Assembly: GCF_042610425.1 (NCBI RefSeq)
Contig: NZ_JBGJZM010000001.1
Coordinates: 682,001-746,000, forward strand
Length of the DNA: 64,000 nt
Source of the DNA: Ectobacillus sp042610425
Lineage (GTDB): Bacteria > Bacillota > Bacilli > Bacillales > Bacillaceae_G
Reading direction: 5' to 3'
A program made the translations under genes and the position numbers. Numbering within the stretch: position 1 is the stretch's first letter; the number at the start of each line of letters is the position of its first letter. Below the pieces are notes generated by a model. It saw nothing but the letters and a program-made list of their open reading frames with translations, searched no databases and had not been told where the DNA came from. Shown here piece after piece: positions 26,915 to 36,668 of this stretch.

Positions 26915-27852
26915 GTAAAGTAGCATTTTTGTTCCCAGGTCAAGGATCACAAACGGTTGGTATGGGAATGCAAATAGGAGAACGTTTCGAAGAGGCTGCT
27001 CAAATATTTAAACAAGCAGATGAAGTTCTGCAAGCGCCACTTTCACAAATTATATTTGAAGGACCGCAAGCAGAGCTTACAAAAACAACAAACGCTCAGC
27101 CTGCATTATTAACAACAAGTTATGCCATTCTAACGGTGATGAAAAAATTTGATATAACACCCGATTATGTAGCAGGTCATAGCCTAGGTGAATATAGTGC
27201 TCTCGTTGCAGCGAATGCCCTTTCATTTCAAGATGCTGTCTATGCGGTGCGTAAACGCGGCGAATTTATGGAAGAAGCGGTTCCTAACGGAGAAGGCGCA
27301 ATGGCTGCTATTCTTGGTATGGATCCAAATGCATTGCAAGCGGTGACGGAGGAAGTAACAAATGAAGGACATGCTGTACAAGTTGCGAATATGAATAGCA
27401 GACAGCAAATTGTCATTTCAGGAACGAAGCAAGGTGTAGAAATTGCTTGTAAAAAAGCAAAGGAAAATGGTGCAAAGCGCGCGATTCCACTTCGCGTTAG
27501 TGGACCGTTTCACTCTTCTCTCATGAAGCCAGCAGCAGAAAAATTCCGAACTGTTTTAGACAACATACAAATACAAGATGCTCATATACCAGTTATCGCT
27601 AATGTAACAGGAGATATTATTACAAATAGTAGTGATATCCATGATAAATTAATTGAGCAACTTTATTCACCTGTGCAGTGGTATCCTACTATCGAACGTT
27701 TGATAGAACTTGGTGTGGATACGTTTATAGAAGTTGGACCAGGGAAAGTACTTGCAGGGTTAATGAAGTCCATTGCTCCTTCGGCTAAGACGTATGCTGT
27801 GTATGATGAAGAGAGCTTGAATGATACGATTTCTAAGTTGAAGGGAGAATAA
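26911..27852 (+). CDS. fabD: Malonyl-CoA:ACP transacylase
   Basis: FabD moves malonyl groups from CoA to acyl carrier protein. The 313-residue protein has FPGQGSQ, the nucleophile serine in GHSLGEYSAL, and the catalytic histidine in SGPFHSSLM. GGAGGAAG near the end of plsX serves as the ribosome binding site. It is part of the FapR regulon cluster. Confidence 0.97.
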   Translation: MSKVAFLFPGQGSQTVGMGMQIGERFEEAAQIFKQADEVLQAPLSQIIFEGPQAELTKTTNAQPALLTTSYAILTVMKKFDITPDYVAGHSLGEYSALVAANALSFQDAVYAVRKRGEFMEEAVPNGEGAMAAILGMDPNALQAVTEEVTNEGHAVQVANMNSRQQIVISGTKQGVEIACKKAKENGAKRAIPLRVSGPFHSSLMKPAAEKFRTVLDNIQIQDAHIPVIANVTGDIITNSSDIHDKLIEQLYSPVQWYPTIERLIELGVDTFIEVGPGKVLAGLMKSIAPSAKTYAVYDEESLNDTISKLKGE

Positions 27853-27854
27853 AC

Positions 27855-28595
27855 ATGTTAACGGATCAAGTTGCGGTAGTTACAGGTGCATCGCGCGGAA
27901 TAGGTCGTGCAATTGCTCTCGATTTAGCAAAGCAAGGCGCAAAAATCATCGTGAATTTCGCTGGCAATGAAGAAAGAGCGAAGGAAGTAGTTGAAGAAAT
28001 TCAAGCACTTGGAAGCGAAGCTATTTCTGTACGTGCAGATGTATCAAATACAGAAGAAGTAGCGGATATGATGAAAATTGCGATAGATACATTTGGAAAA
28101 ATTGATATTCTTGTGAATAATGCAGGCATAACAAAAGACAATCTCCTTATGCGTATGAAAGAGGATGAATGGGATGCTGTCATTCGAACAAATTTAAAAG
28201 GCGTTTTCGTCTGCACCAAAGCGGTAACACGCCAAATGGTGAGACAACGCTACGGACGAATTATAAATATTGCATCTGTTGTAGGAGTGACAGGTAACCC
28301 AGGACAAGCAAACTATGTAGCTGCAAAAGCAGGTGTCATTGGCTTTACGAAAACAGCGGCGAAAGAACTAGCTGCACGTAATATTACAGTAAATGCACTA
28401 GCGCCAGGTTTCATCGTAACAGACATGACTGATGTGCTCACAGAAGAAACGAAAAATGAAATGTTAAAACTAATCCCGCTTGCAAGATTTGGACAAGCAC
28501 AGGACATAGCAAACGCAGTAGCATTTCTAGCATCTGAACAAAGCAGTTACATCACCGGACAAACCATCCACATAGACGGCGGAATGGCAATGTAA
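27855..28595 (+). CDS. fabG: 3-oxoacyl-[ACP] reductase
   Basis: FabG reduces 3-oxoacyl-ACP with NADPH in fatty acid elongation. The 246-residue SDR protein has GASRGIGRAIA (cofactor loop), NNAG, and the catalytic Ser-Tyr-Lys set with Tyr in NYVAAKAG. It starts 2 bases after fabD. A 169-base spacer with a repeat-like module separates it from acpP. Confidence 0.96.
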   Translation: MLTDQVAVVTGASRGIGRAIALDLAKQGAKIIVNFAGNEERAKEVVEEIQALGSEAISVRADVSNTEEVADMMKIAIDTFGKIDILVNNAGITKDNLLMRMKEDEWDAVIRTNLKGVFVCTKAVTRQMVRQRYGRIINIASVVGVTGNPGQANYVAAKAGVIGFTKTAAKELAARNITVNALAPGFIVTDMTDVLTEETKNEMLKLIPLARFGQAQDIANAVAFLASEQSSYITGQTIHIDGGMAM

Positions 28596-28600
28596 TAAAA

Positions 28601-28680
28601 GAAAAGCGGAACCCGGCTCGCTTTGCTCCGGAGGATGGAAGTTCTCGCCCCAAAAGGGGCCATTTGTCTTAAGCGAGTAT
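28601..28680. repeat. GC-rich repeat-like module in the fabG-acpP spacer
   Basis: This stretch is richer in GC than its surroundings. Its part at 28626-28657 (CTCCGG, then GAAGTTCTC-GCCC-AAAGG) matches most bases of 59897-59926 in the codY-rpsB spacer. A GCCCC/GGGGC hairpin with an AAAA loop is at its centre. It has no U-tract. It may be a copy of a dispersed non-coding repeat; only two related copies are in the window. Confidence 0.5.
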
Positions 28681-28764
28681 TTTAAGTAGTTGTAAATCTC
28701 GTGTATTTGTCCTAGTTTTTTTGTAGATTATTTAATATAATGATTTGAGGGGAGGTGAATGACA

Positions 28765-28998
28765 ATGGCAACTGTTTTAGAACGCGTAACAAAAATCATC
28801 GTTGATCGTCTGGATGCAGATGAATCAAAGGTAATCCCTTCTGCAAGTTTTAAGGAAGATTTAGGTGCTGATTCCTTAGATGTAGTAGAACTTGTAATGC
28901 AATTTGAAGATGAATTCGAATTGGAAATTTCTGATGAGGATGCAGAAAAAATCGCTACTGTTGGCGATGCTGTTTCTTACATAGAGAGCCACCTATAA
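28765..28998 (+). CDS. acpP: Acyl carrier protein
   Basis: ACP carries growing acyl chains on 4'-phosphopantetheine. The 77-residue acidic protein has the attachment motif GADSLD with S37. The ATG at 28765 is 6 bases after GGAGGTGA; an upstream in-frame ATG overlaps that site. It lies between the fab genes and rnc, as is usual. Confidence 0.97.
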   Translation: MATVLERVTKIIVDRLDADESKVIPSASFKEDLGADSLDVVELVMQFEDEFELEISDEDAEKIATVGDAVSYIESHL

Positions 28999-29002
28999 TA
29001 TT

Positions 29003-29039
29003 TTGAGGTAAGTCCCGCCCTATAGCGGGGCTTCCTCAG
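29003..29039 (+). promoter_or_regulatory. Long hairpin in the acpP-rnc spacer, possible RNase III site
   Basis: GAGG-(T)-AAGTCCCGC pairs with GCGGGGCTTCCTC over 13 bp with one bulged base and a CCTATA loop. It is not followed by a U-tract, so it is a poor intrinsic terminator. It lies 35 bases upstream of the RNase III start codon. Autoregulation by RNase III cleavage of its own leader is known in E. coli; here it is inference. Confidence 0.6.
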
Positions 29040-29073
29040 TATATATATGCGGATAGATATCCAGGAGGGGCCT

Positions 29074-29811
29074 ATGCCATACAGAAGACATAGAGACAAT
29101 AGGTATAATATGAAACATCGCGAAGCATTTCAAAAATTTCAAAGTCATATTGGAATCGAATTTACGAATGAAAAACTGTTAATCCAAGCTTTTACACATT
29201 CTTCTTATGTGAATGAGCATCGCAAAAAACCTCATGAAGACAATGAGCGTTTGGAGTTTTTAGGAGATGCAGTTCTAGAACTTACTGTTTCACAATATTT
29301 GTTTCAAAAATATCCGACAATGAGCGAGGGTGAATTAACAAAGCTACGTGCATCAATTGTTTGTGAACCTTCACTTGTTCAATTTGCTAATGAACTATCA
29401 TTTGGCGAATTTGTTCTTTTAGGAAAAGGCGAAGAAATGACAGGTGGAAGAGAACGACCTGCTTTGTTAGCGGATGTGTTTGAAGCGTTTATTGGAGCCC
29501 TGTACTTAGATCAAGGGTTAGAAGTTGTATGGGATTTTCTAAAAACAGTTGTCTATCCAAAAATCAATGAAGGTGCTTTTTCTCATTTGATGGATTTTAA
29601 AAGCCAGCTACAAGAATTAATTCAACGAGATGGTAGTGGAAATATTGAATACGAAATACTGCATGAAAAGGGTCCTGCTCACAGTCGTGAATTTGTTTCC
29701 CATGTTATGTTAAATGGTGAAATATTAGGTGTGGGAATGGGACGATCGAAAAAAGAAGCAGAGCAACATGCAGCATCAGAAGCATTAAAAAAATTAAAAG
29801 AACATCAATAA
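29074..29811 (+). CDS. rnc: Ribonuclease III
   Basis: RNase III cuts double-stranded RNA in rRNA maturation and mRNA decay. The 245-residue protein has the catalytic signature NERLEFLGDAVLEL, the second acidic site around LLADVFEAFIGALYLD, and a C-terminal double-stranded RNA-binding domain (GRSKKEAEQHAASEALKKL). The ATG at 29074 follows CAGGAGGGG and gives the size of cereus-group RNase III. Two long hairpins flank the gene. Confidence 0.97.
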   Translation: MPYRRHRDNRYNMKHREAFQKFQSHIGIEFTNEKLLIQAFTHSSYVNEHRKKPHEDNERLEFLGDAVLELTVSQYLFQKYPTMSEGELTKLRASIVCEPSLVQFANELSFGEFVLLGKGEEMTGGRERPALLADVFEAFIGALYLDQGLEVVWDFLKTVVYPKINEGAFSHLMDFKSQLQELIQRDGSGNIEYEILHEKGPAHSREFVSHVMLNGEILGVGMGRSKKEAEQHAASEALKKLKEHQ

Positions 29812-29813
29812 CA

Positions 29814-29839
29814 GAATCCCCCTAGAGGTAGGGGGATTC
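29814..29839 (+). promoter_or_regulatory. Perfect hairpin in the rnc-smc spacer
   Basis: GAATCCCCCT and AGGGGGATTC form a 10-bp perfect stem with an AGAGGT loop, three bases after the rnc stop codon. ATTATGCATAAA follows rather than a U-tract. It could be a processing site, a weak terminator or a stabiliser of the rnc 3' end. Confidence 0.6.
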
Positions 29840-29863
29840 ATTATGCATAAAGGGGGAGTAGTG

Positions 29864-32800
29864 ATGTTCCTCAAAAGATTAGAAATCATGGGATTCAAAT
29901 CATTTGCAGACCGAATATCCATTGATTTTGTCCAAGGCGTGACGGCTGTTGTCGGACCTAATGGCAGTGGGAAAAGTAATATTACGGATGGTATTCGTTG
30001 GGTGCTCGGTGAACAGTCGGTAAAATCGCTTCGAGGAGCAAAGCTGGAAGATATTATTTTTGCTGGAAGCGATACGCGAAAACCTTTAAATGTGGCAGAA
30101 GTTACCCTTACACTGGACAATGAAGATCAGCGTCTTCCAATTGAATTCAATGAAATCAGTGTGACGAGACGGGTATATCGGTCAGGTGACAGCGACTTTT
30201 TTATTAATAAACAAGCGTGTCGCTTAAAGGATATTGTCGACTTATTTATGGATTCGGGTATGGGGCGTGAGGCCTTCTCGATTATAAGCCAAGGAAAAGT
30301 TGAAGAAATATTAAGTAGTAAGCCAGAAGACCGCCGTAGCATTTTTGAAGAAGCAGCAGGGGTACTGAAATATAAAACACGGAAAAAGAAAGCAGAAGCA
30401 AAATTAGAAGAAACACAGGAAAATTTAAATCGTGTAGAAGATATTATTCATGAACTTAGTAAGCAAATTGAACCATTAGGCATGCAAGCATCGGCTGCAA
30501 AAGACTACTTGGAAAAAAAGGAAGAATTAGAACGGGTCGAAGCAGCACTCATTGTGTATGAAATTGAAGAACTTCATGAAAAATGGGAAGCATTATTAAA
30601 ACAATTAGAGAAAAATAAAGATAAAGAATTGACATTAACTTCTTCTTTACAAAGTGATGAAGCAAATATTGAAAAAATGCGAGCAGACACACAAACCATT
30701 GATGAATCTATACAATCCTTGCAGGAAGTGTTGCTCCTTTCTAGCAAAGAATTAGAAAAGCTAGAGGGACAGCGAGAATTGCTGAAAGAACGTAAGAAAA
30801 ATGCGGATGAAAACTGCTTAAAGCTTGAACAAATGGTTGTGAAACTGACAGAAAAGCTTTCTCAATATGAACGGAATATTACGAGTGATCATTCCCTTCT
30901 TCAAGAAATCTATACATATGTAGCAAGGTTACAAACACAATTACATACAAAGCTCACTGCATTGCAATCGTTTGAACAAAATTTAGATGAGCGCATTGAA
31001 ACATTAAAGGGAGATTACATTGAACTGCTTAATGAGCAAGCAAGTATTCGAAATGAAATTTCTCTTATTGAAGAACAAACAAAACAGCGTCAGTCTAAAA
31101 ATAAACAACTTGATGAGGAAAATGAAAAATATGTAAAAATGCGTGCTGAAATTAAAGAACGCAAGCAAATTTTAATACAAGAGTATGCTGAATTTAAATC
31201 AAAGCTAGAAAATCATAAAGCTCTGTTACGTGAAACAGAGGCGAGTATTACTCATATCAAGCAGGAACGAAACGACAGTGAAGGTAAACTCTATCAAGCC
31301 TATCAATTTTTACAAAAAACGCGTTCACGAAAAGAAATGCTAGAAGAAATGCAAGAAGATTATGCAGGGTTCTATCAAGGCGTTCGTGAAGTACTGAAGG
31401 CTCGCAATCAGTTACAAGGAATAGAAGGTGCTGTGGCTGAACTGATTTCAGCACCCGCAGAATATGAAGTAGCAATTGAGACGACTCTTGGAGCCGCGAT
31501 GCAGCATGTTGTAGTAAAAACGGAAGAAAATGGACGAGAAGCGATTTCGTATTTAAAGCGTAATCAATATGGACGGGCAACTTTTTTACCGCTTTCTGTT
31601 ATTAAAGGGAAAAATGTTACTCCAGAAGCACTACACGGAGCCAAACAGCATCCAGCATTTCTTGGTATTGCTGTTAATCTTATTCAATATGACAAGCGCT
31701 ATGAAACCATTATCCAAAGTTTGCTCGGCACCGTTTTCGTTACAAAAGATTTAAAGGGTGCGAATGAGTTAGCTCGATTGCTAAAGTATCGGTATCGAAT
31801 TGTGACGTTAGAAGGTGATATCGTAAATCCTGGCGGTGCTATGACTGGCGGAGCAGTAAAACAGGCAAAAACCTCTCTCTTAAGTCGTCAACGTGAAATA
31901 GAGACGGTTACTGCTAAATTGGCGGAGATGGAGGAAAAAACGAACAGTCTAGAAGAACGTGTTCGGAACTTAAAGCAACGCATTCATGATGAAGAAAACC
32001 AAGTAATTCGGTATCGAAATGATTGGGATGCGATGCTCATGCAAGATCAAGAACGCACAAAGAGGCTGACACAAGTAGAGGTTGAAGAGAACCGTGTGAA
32101 CGACCGATTAGCTATGTATGATCTTGAAATGGAGGGAAGTGTTCAAGATCAATCGAAAAGAGAAGAGCGTATACAGGAATTAGAAGAAAAACTACAGCTT
32201 CTTGCGCAAAAGCTTATTAAGTATGATGAAGAAATTGGCGCTCTGTCAAAGAAAAAAAATGAGCAGACTACCTCAAAGGAAAAATTGCAAGATGAAATTA
32301 CAGAATTGAAAGTAGCCGTAGCAAAGCATCAACAACGACAAAGTAATCAGCAAGAAAAGGTAACGCGTTTAGAAAAGGATTATCAGAGTGCACAACAACA
32401 AATCATACAAACGAAAGAAGATTTAACGTTTTTAAAACAAGAAATGACTTCGAATTCTAGCGGTGAAGAGCAGCTTTCTGCTATGATTCAGATGAAGGAT
32501 ACTGAGCGTAATCGTTCGACAGAATTAATTCGTTTACGTCGTGAACAACGATTTACACTGCAAGAAACCTATGAGAAGCTAGAGCAAGAGGGAAAGGAAA
32601 CAAAGCGCCAGCAAAAGTACCTCATACAACTCGTTAAAGAGCAAGAGATACAAGTAAACCGTTTGGATGTAGATCTTGACAATCGCTTGCAGCAGCTACA
32701 GGAGGCTTATTCTATTTCATTTGAAGCAGCGAAGAATAAATATCCGATGGAAATGCCAGTAGAAGATGCCAAAAGACAAGTGAAATTAACAAAGGCTAGC

Positions 32801-33427
32801 ATCGATGAACTTGGAACGGTAAACTTAGGTGCAATCGATGAATACGACCGTATTTCACAGCGCTATACATTTCTACTAGAGCAGCAAGGAGATTTAGTTG
32901 AGGCGAAGGAAACTTTGTATCAAGTAATTGGTGAAATGGATGAAGAAATGAAGAAACGATTTTCTCATACTTTTACTGCTATTAAATCTGAGTTTCAAGA
33001 AACCTTCCGAGAACTTTTTGGTGGAGGGCGTGCAGATCTTGTGATGACAGATGATGCCGATATACTTGCTACTGGAATTGATATCGTGGCACAGCCTCCA
33101 GGGAAGAAACTTCAAAACTTAGGGTTACTTTCTGGTGGGGAACGTGCGCTAACTGCCATTGCCTTATTGTTTGCCATTTTACGAGTTCGTCCAGTGCCAT
33201 TTTGCATTTTGGATGAAGTAGAAGCTGCACTCGACGAAGCGAATGTGTTAAGATTTGCACAATACTTAAAGAATTTTAGTGCAGCCACTCAATTTATAGT
33301 AATCACACACCGCAAAGGCACCATGGAAGAATGTGATGTGCTTTATGGAGTTACTATGCAAGAATCCGGTGTATCAAAACTCGTTTCTGTTAGACTCGAT
33401 GAAAAAGAAAATGTTCTTACGGAATAG
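29864..33427 (+). CDS. smc: Chromosome segregation protein SMC
   Basis: SMC is the ATPase of the Smc-ScpAB complex that compacts and separates chromosomes. The 1187-residue protein has Walker A GPNGSGKSN at residues 31-39, two long coiled coils around a central hinge (about 500-680, with the glycine-rich GGAMTGGA), the ABC signature LLSGGER near residue 1090 and Walker B FCILDEVEAALDE. The ATG at 29864 follows AGGGGGAG. The rnc-smc-ftsY order is conserved in Firmicutes. Confidence 0.97.
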   Translation: MFLKRLEIMGFKSFADRISIDFVQGVTAVVGPNGSGKSNITDGIRWVLGEQSVKSLRGAKLEDIIFAGSDTRKPLNVAEVTLTLDNEDQRLPIEFNEISVTRRVYRSGDSDFFINKQACRLKDIVDLFMDSGMGREAFSIISQGKVEEILSSKPEDRRSIFEEAAGVLKYKTRKKKAEAKLEETQENLNRVEDIIHELSKQIEPLGMQASAAKDYLEKKEELERVEAALIVYEIEELHEKWEALLKQLEKNKDKELTLTSSLQSDEANIEKMRADTQTIDESIQSLQEVLLLSSKELEKLEGQRELLKERKKNADENCLKLEQMVVKLTEKLSQYERNITSDHSLLQEIYTYVARLQTQLHTKLTALQSFEQNLDERIETLKGDYIELLNEQASIRNEISLIEEQTKQRQSKNKQLDEENEKYVKMRAEIKERKQILIQEYAEFKSKLENHKALLRETEASITHIKQERNDSEGKLYQAYQFLQKTRSRKEMLEEMQEDYAGFYQGVREVLKARNQLQGIEGAVAELISAPAEYEVAIETTLGAAMQHVVVKTEENGREAISYLKRNQYGRATFLPLSVIKGKNVTPEALHGAKQHPAFLGIAVNLIQYDKRYETIIQSLLGTVFVTKDLKGANELARLLKYRYRIVTLEGDIVNPGGAMTGGAVKQAKTSLLSRQREIETVTAKLAEMEEKTNSLEERVRNLKQRIHDEENQVIRYRNDWDAMLMQDQERTKRLTQVEVEENRVNDRLAMYDLEMEGSVQDQSKREERIQELEEKLQLLAQKLIKYDEEIGALSKKKNEQTTSKEKLQDEITELKVAVAKHQQRQSNQQEKVTRLEKDYQSAQQQIIQTKEDLTFLKQEMTSNSSGEEQLSAMIQMKDTERNRSTELIRLRREQRFTLQETYEKLEQEGKETKRQQKYLIQLVKEQEIQVNRLDVDLDNRLQQLQEAYSISFEAAKNKYPMEMPVEDAKRQVKLTKASIDELGTVNLGAIDEYDRISQRYTFLLEQQGDLVEAKETLYQVIGEMDEEMKKRFSHTFTAIKSEFQETFRELFGGGRADLVMTDDADILATGIDIVAQPPGKKLQNLGLLSGGERALTAIALLFAILRVRPVPFCILDEVEAALDEANVLRFAQYLKNFSAATQFIVITHRKGTMEECDVLYGVTMQESGVSKLVSVRLDEKENVLTE

Positions 33428-33442
33428 AAAGGATTGATGAAT

Positions 33443-34420
33443 ATGAGTTTTTTTAGCAAACTGAAAGAGACACTGTCACAACAGGCCAGTTCTGTAACAG
33501 AAAAATTTAAACAAGGTATGGAAAAAACGAGAGATTCCTTTGCAGGAAAAGTGAATGATCTCGTCTACCGTTACCGTAAAATCGACGAAGACTTCTTTGA
33601 AGAGTTAGAGGAAATTTTAATCGGTGCCGACGTTGGGGTTTCGACTGTCATGGATCTAATTGATGAGCTAAAAGAAGAAGTGAAACGTCGCAATATTCAA
33701 GATCCACGTGATATGCAAAGTGTTATTTCTGAAAAGCTAGTTGAAATATATGAAGGTGGATCATTCCAGAATAAATTAAATATACAGCAAGGATTGACTG
33801 TTATTTTATTTGTCGGTGTAAATGGTGTAGGCAAAACAACGACTATCGGAAAGCTTGCCCATAAATTAAAGCAAGAAGGTAAGTCTGTTTTATTAGCAGC
33901 TGGCGATACGTTCCGTGCAGGAGCAATAGAACAGCTAGAAGTATGGGGAGAACGTGTGGGTGCGGAGGTCGTTAAACATACAGCTGGGTCAGATCCGGCA
34001 GCTGTCATGTTTGATGCTATTCAAGCTGCAAAAGCCCGTAACGTGGATGTATTGCTATGTGATACCGCAGGCCGCTTGCAGAATAAAGTGAATTTAATGA
34101 AGGAATTAGAAAAAGTGAAGCGAGTCATTGAACGTGAAGTGCCATCTGCACCTCATGAAGTACTGCTTGTAATGGATGCAACGACAGGTCAGAATGGGTT
34201 AAGCCAGGCCAAAACGTTTCGTGAGGCGACAGATGTTACGGGCATCGTTCTAACAAAGCTTGATGGAACAGCAAAAGGTGGCATCGTATTAGCGATTCGC
34301 AACGAAATGGATGTACCTGTTAAGCTTGTTGGTTTAGGTGAGAAGATGGATGATTTACAAGAATTTGATCCGCAACAATATGTGTATGGATTGTTTGCCG
34401 ATTTAATTGAAGCTGAATAA
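33443..34420 (+). CDS. ftsY: Signal recognition particle receptor FtsY
   Basis: FtsY is the membrane-side GTPase that receives SRP-ribosome complexes. The 325-residue protein has a short N-terminal helical region and an NG domain with GVNGVGKTTT from residue 125, the DTAGRL and TKLDGTAKGG motifs. GAAAGGA precedes ATG 33443 by 9 bases; an ATG two codons earlier is too close. The long acidic A domain of E. coli is absent, as in other Bacillus. Confidence 0.97.
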   Translation: MSFFSKLKETLSQQASSVTEKFKQGMEKTRDSFAGKVNDLVYRYRKIDEDFFEELEEILIGADVGVSTVMDLIDELKEEVKRRNIQDPRDMQSVISEKLVEIYEGGSFQNKLNIQQGLTVILFVGVNGVGKTTTIGKLAHKLKQEGKSVLLAAGDTFRAGAIEQLEVWGERVGAEVVKHTAGSDPAAVMFDAIQAAKARNVDVLLCDTAGRLQNKVNLMKELEKVKRVIEREVPSAPHEVLLVMDATTGQNGLSQAKTFREATDVTGIVLTKLDGTAKGGIVLAIRNEMDVPVKLVGLGEKMDDLQEFDPQQYVYGLFADLIEAE

Positions 34421-34495
34421 AAGAAACAATCCTATTGGATCGAAGCCTTATCCTTTGTTAATCCTGCTATTTAATAGCTAGAAAAGGAAAAATAC

Positions 34496-34524
34496 TTGAC
34501 AGTGTATATGAGATTTTGTACACT
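34496..34524 (+). promoter_or_regulatory. SigA-type promoter for ylxM-ffh
   Basis: TTGACA and TACACT are spaced by 17 bases, 42 bases upstream of ylxM. This separates ylxM-ffh from the smc-ftsY transcript. Confidence 0.8.
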
Positions 34525-34566
34525 TGTTTTTGTAAAGGTAATCTACTTAACAAAGGATGATGAAGC

Positions 34567-34899
34567 ATGCTCGAAAAAACAACGAGAATTAACTATTTAT
34601 TTGATTTTTACCAATCGTTGTTAACCCCGAAGCAAAGAAGCTACATGTCTCTTTACTATTTAGATGATTACTCACTTGGCGAGATTGCAGAAGAGTTTGA
34701 TGTAAGCCGTCAAGCTGTATATGATAATATTAAGCGTACGGAGGCAATGCTAGAAGAATACGAAGAAAAACTCGTATTATTTCAAAAGTTTCAAGCACGG
34801 CAACGTCTTATCGAACAGCTGAAATCATTCATTAGCGAGGGCAACCAAACAAATGAAGAAGCATTACAAATTGTTGAGGCTATTGAAAAATTAGAGTAG
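34567..34899 (+). CDS. ylxM: YlxM, helix-turn-helix protein of the SRP operon
   Basis: This 110-residue protein has a sigma-4-like helix-turn-helix (SLGEIAEEFDVSRQAVYDNI) and a long charged helical tail. The YlxM/p13 family is found next to ffh and has been proposed to modulate the signal recognition particle. It has an AAAGGATGATG ribosome binding site and ends 12 bases before ffh. Confidence 0.95.
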   Translation: MLEKTTRINYLFDFYQSLLTPKQRSYMSLYYLDDYSLGEIAEEFDVSRQAVYDNIKRTEAMLEEYEEKLVLFQKFQARQRLIEQLKSFISEGNQTNEEALQIVEAIEKLE

Positions 34900-34911
34900 G
34901 AGGGCGGCATT

Positions 34912-36255
34912 ATGGCATTTGAAGGATTGGCCGACCGACTTCAACAGACATTGCAAAAAATTCGCGGTAAAGGGAAAGTATCTGAAGCCGACGTAAAAGA
35001 AATGATGCGTGAAGTTCGTCTAGCCCTTTTAGAAGCAGACGTTAATTTTAAAGTGGTAAAAAACTTTATCAAACAAGTATCCGAGCGTGCTGTTGGGCAA
35101 GAAGTAATGAAAAGCTTAACGCCTGGGCAACAGGTTATTAAGGTTGTTCAAGAAGAGCTTACAGAACTTATGGGCGGGGAGCAGAGTAAAATTGCGGTTT
35201 CCAGTCGTCCTCCAACTGTCATTATGATGGTAGGGCTGCAAGGTGCGGGGAAAACAACGACAACAGGAAAGCTTGCAAACTTACTTCGTAAAAAGCATAA
35301 TCGAAGCCCTCTTCTAGTGGCGGCAGACATTTACCGACCAGCAGCAATTAAACAGCTAGAAACACTCGGGAAACAACTGGATATGCCTGTATTTTCATTA
35401 GGTGATAAAGTAAGCCCTGTTGAAATTGCAAAGCAAGCGATTGAAAAAGCAAAGCAAGATCATAATGATTACGTACTCATTGATACAGCAGGTCGCTTGC
35501 ACATTGATGAAGAACTCATGAACGAATTGCAGCAAGTGAAGGAAGTAGCGCAGCCAGATGAAATTTTCCTTGTAGTCGATTCCATGACTGGGCAAGATGC
35601 TGTCAATGTAGCGCAAAGCTTCCATGAACAGCTCGGGTTAACAGGTGTTGTGTTAACAAAGCTGGATGGTGATACACGCGGCGGGGCAGCCCTGTCTATT
35701 AAAGCTGTTACAAATACCCCAATTAAATTCGTGGGACTAGGTGAAAAGCTAGATGCATTAGAGGCTTTTCATCCCGAGCGTATGGCTTCTCGCATTTTAG
35801 GGATGGGTGATGTGCTTACACTGATTGAAAAAGCACAATTTGCCGTTGATCAGGATAAAGCGAAAGAGCTCGAACAGAAGATGCGGTCGCAATCGTTTAC
35901 ATTTGATGATTTTCTCGAGCAGCTTGGACAAGTGCGTCAGCTTGGACCACTTGATGAAATTTTAAATATGATTCCAGGCGCCAACAAGATGAAAGGCTTG
36001 AAGAATGTTCAAGTCGATGATAAGCAAATCGGACATGTAGAGGCTATTATTCGTTCCATGACGAAGAAGGAACGGGAGCAGCCTGAACTAATTAATGCGA
36101 GTCGCAAAAAAAGAATTTCAAAAGGAAGTGGGACTTCTATACAAGAAATAAACCGCTTGCTAAAGCAATTTGAAGATATGAAAAAAATGATGAAATCGAT
36201 GACAAGCATGCAAAAAGGGAAGAAAAAAGGCATGCCTAAATTCCCTTTTATGTAA
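34912..36255 (+). CDS. ffh: Signal recognition particle protein Ffh
   Basis: Ffh binds signal sequences and 4.5S/scRNA and delivers ribosomes to FtsY. The 447-residue protein has an N domain, a G domain with GLQGAGKTTT from residue 108, DTAGRLHIDEEL and TKLDGDTRGG, and a methionine-rich M domain ending in MKSMTSMQKGKKKG. GGAGGGCGG precedes the start. Confidence 0.97.
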   Translation: MAFEGLADRLQQTLQKIRGKGKVSEADVKEMMREVRLALLEADVNFKVVKNFIKQVSERAVGQEVMKSLTPGQQVIKVVQEELTELMGGEQSKIAVSSRPPTVIMMVGLQGAGKTTTTGKLANLLRKKHNRSPLLVAADIYRPAAIKQLETLGKQLDMPVFSLGDKVSPVEIAKQAIEKAKQDHNDYVLIDTAGRLHIDEELMNELQQVKEVAQPDEIFLVVDSMTGQDAVNVAQSFHEQLGLTGVVLTKLDGDTRGGAALSIKAVTNTPIKFVGLGEKLDALEAFHPERMASRILGMGDVLTLIEKAQFAVDQDKAKELEQKMRSQSFTFDDFLEQLGQVRQLGPLDEILNMIPGANKMKGLKNVQVDDKQIGHVEAIIRSMTKKEREQPELINASRKKRISKGSGTSIQEINRLLKQFEDMKKMMKSMTSMQKGKKKGMPKFPFM

Positions 36256-36313
36256 TATAGTTACAATATTCTTGTGGATTTTAAGAAAATTTTGTTCTGT
36301 TAAGAATTTATAC

Positions 36314-36341
36314 TTTACAAAGGAACAACATATTTGATAAT
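36314..36341 (+). promoter_or_regulatory. SigA-type promoter for rpsP
   Basis: TTTACA is followed after 16 bases by GATAAT, about 40 bases upstream of rpsP. Confidence 0.6.
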
Positions 36342-36381
36342 ATAATTATCTGTGTGAAACAATTTCGGAGGTGCTTTATAA

Positions 36382-36654
36382 ATGGCAGTTAAAATTCGTT
36401 TAAAACGTATGGGAGCAACAAAGTCTCCTTTCTATCGTGTAGTAGTAGCAGATTCTCGTTCTCCTCGTGATGGACGCTTCATTGAAGAGATTGGATACTA
36501 TAATCCAGTTGCACAACCTGCAGAAGTGAAAATCAACGAAGAACGCGCATTACAATGGTTACAAAATGGTGCAAAACCATCTGATACAGTTCGTAACCTT
36601 TTCTCAAATCAAGGAATTCTTGAAAAATTTCATTTGTCTAAGCTAAATAAATAA
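36382..36654 (+). CDS. rpsP: 30S ribosomal protein S16
   Basis: This 90-residue protein starts MAVKIRLKRMGATKSPFYR, the S16 signature, and has the full length expected in Bacillus. CGGAGGTG precedes the ATG. It normally heads the rpsP-khpA-rimM-trmD-rplS operon; here the khpA position holds a broken remnant. Confidence 0.97.
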   Translation: MAVKIRLKRMGATKSPFYRVVVADSRSPRDGRFIEEIGYYNPVAQPAEVKINEERALQWLQNGAKPSDTVRNLFSNQGILEKFHLSKLNK

Positions 36655-36668
36655 TTGAGGCTCTCCCA

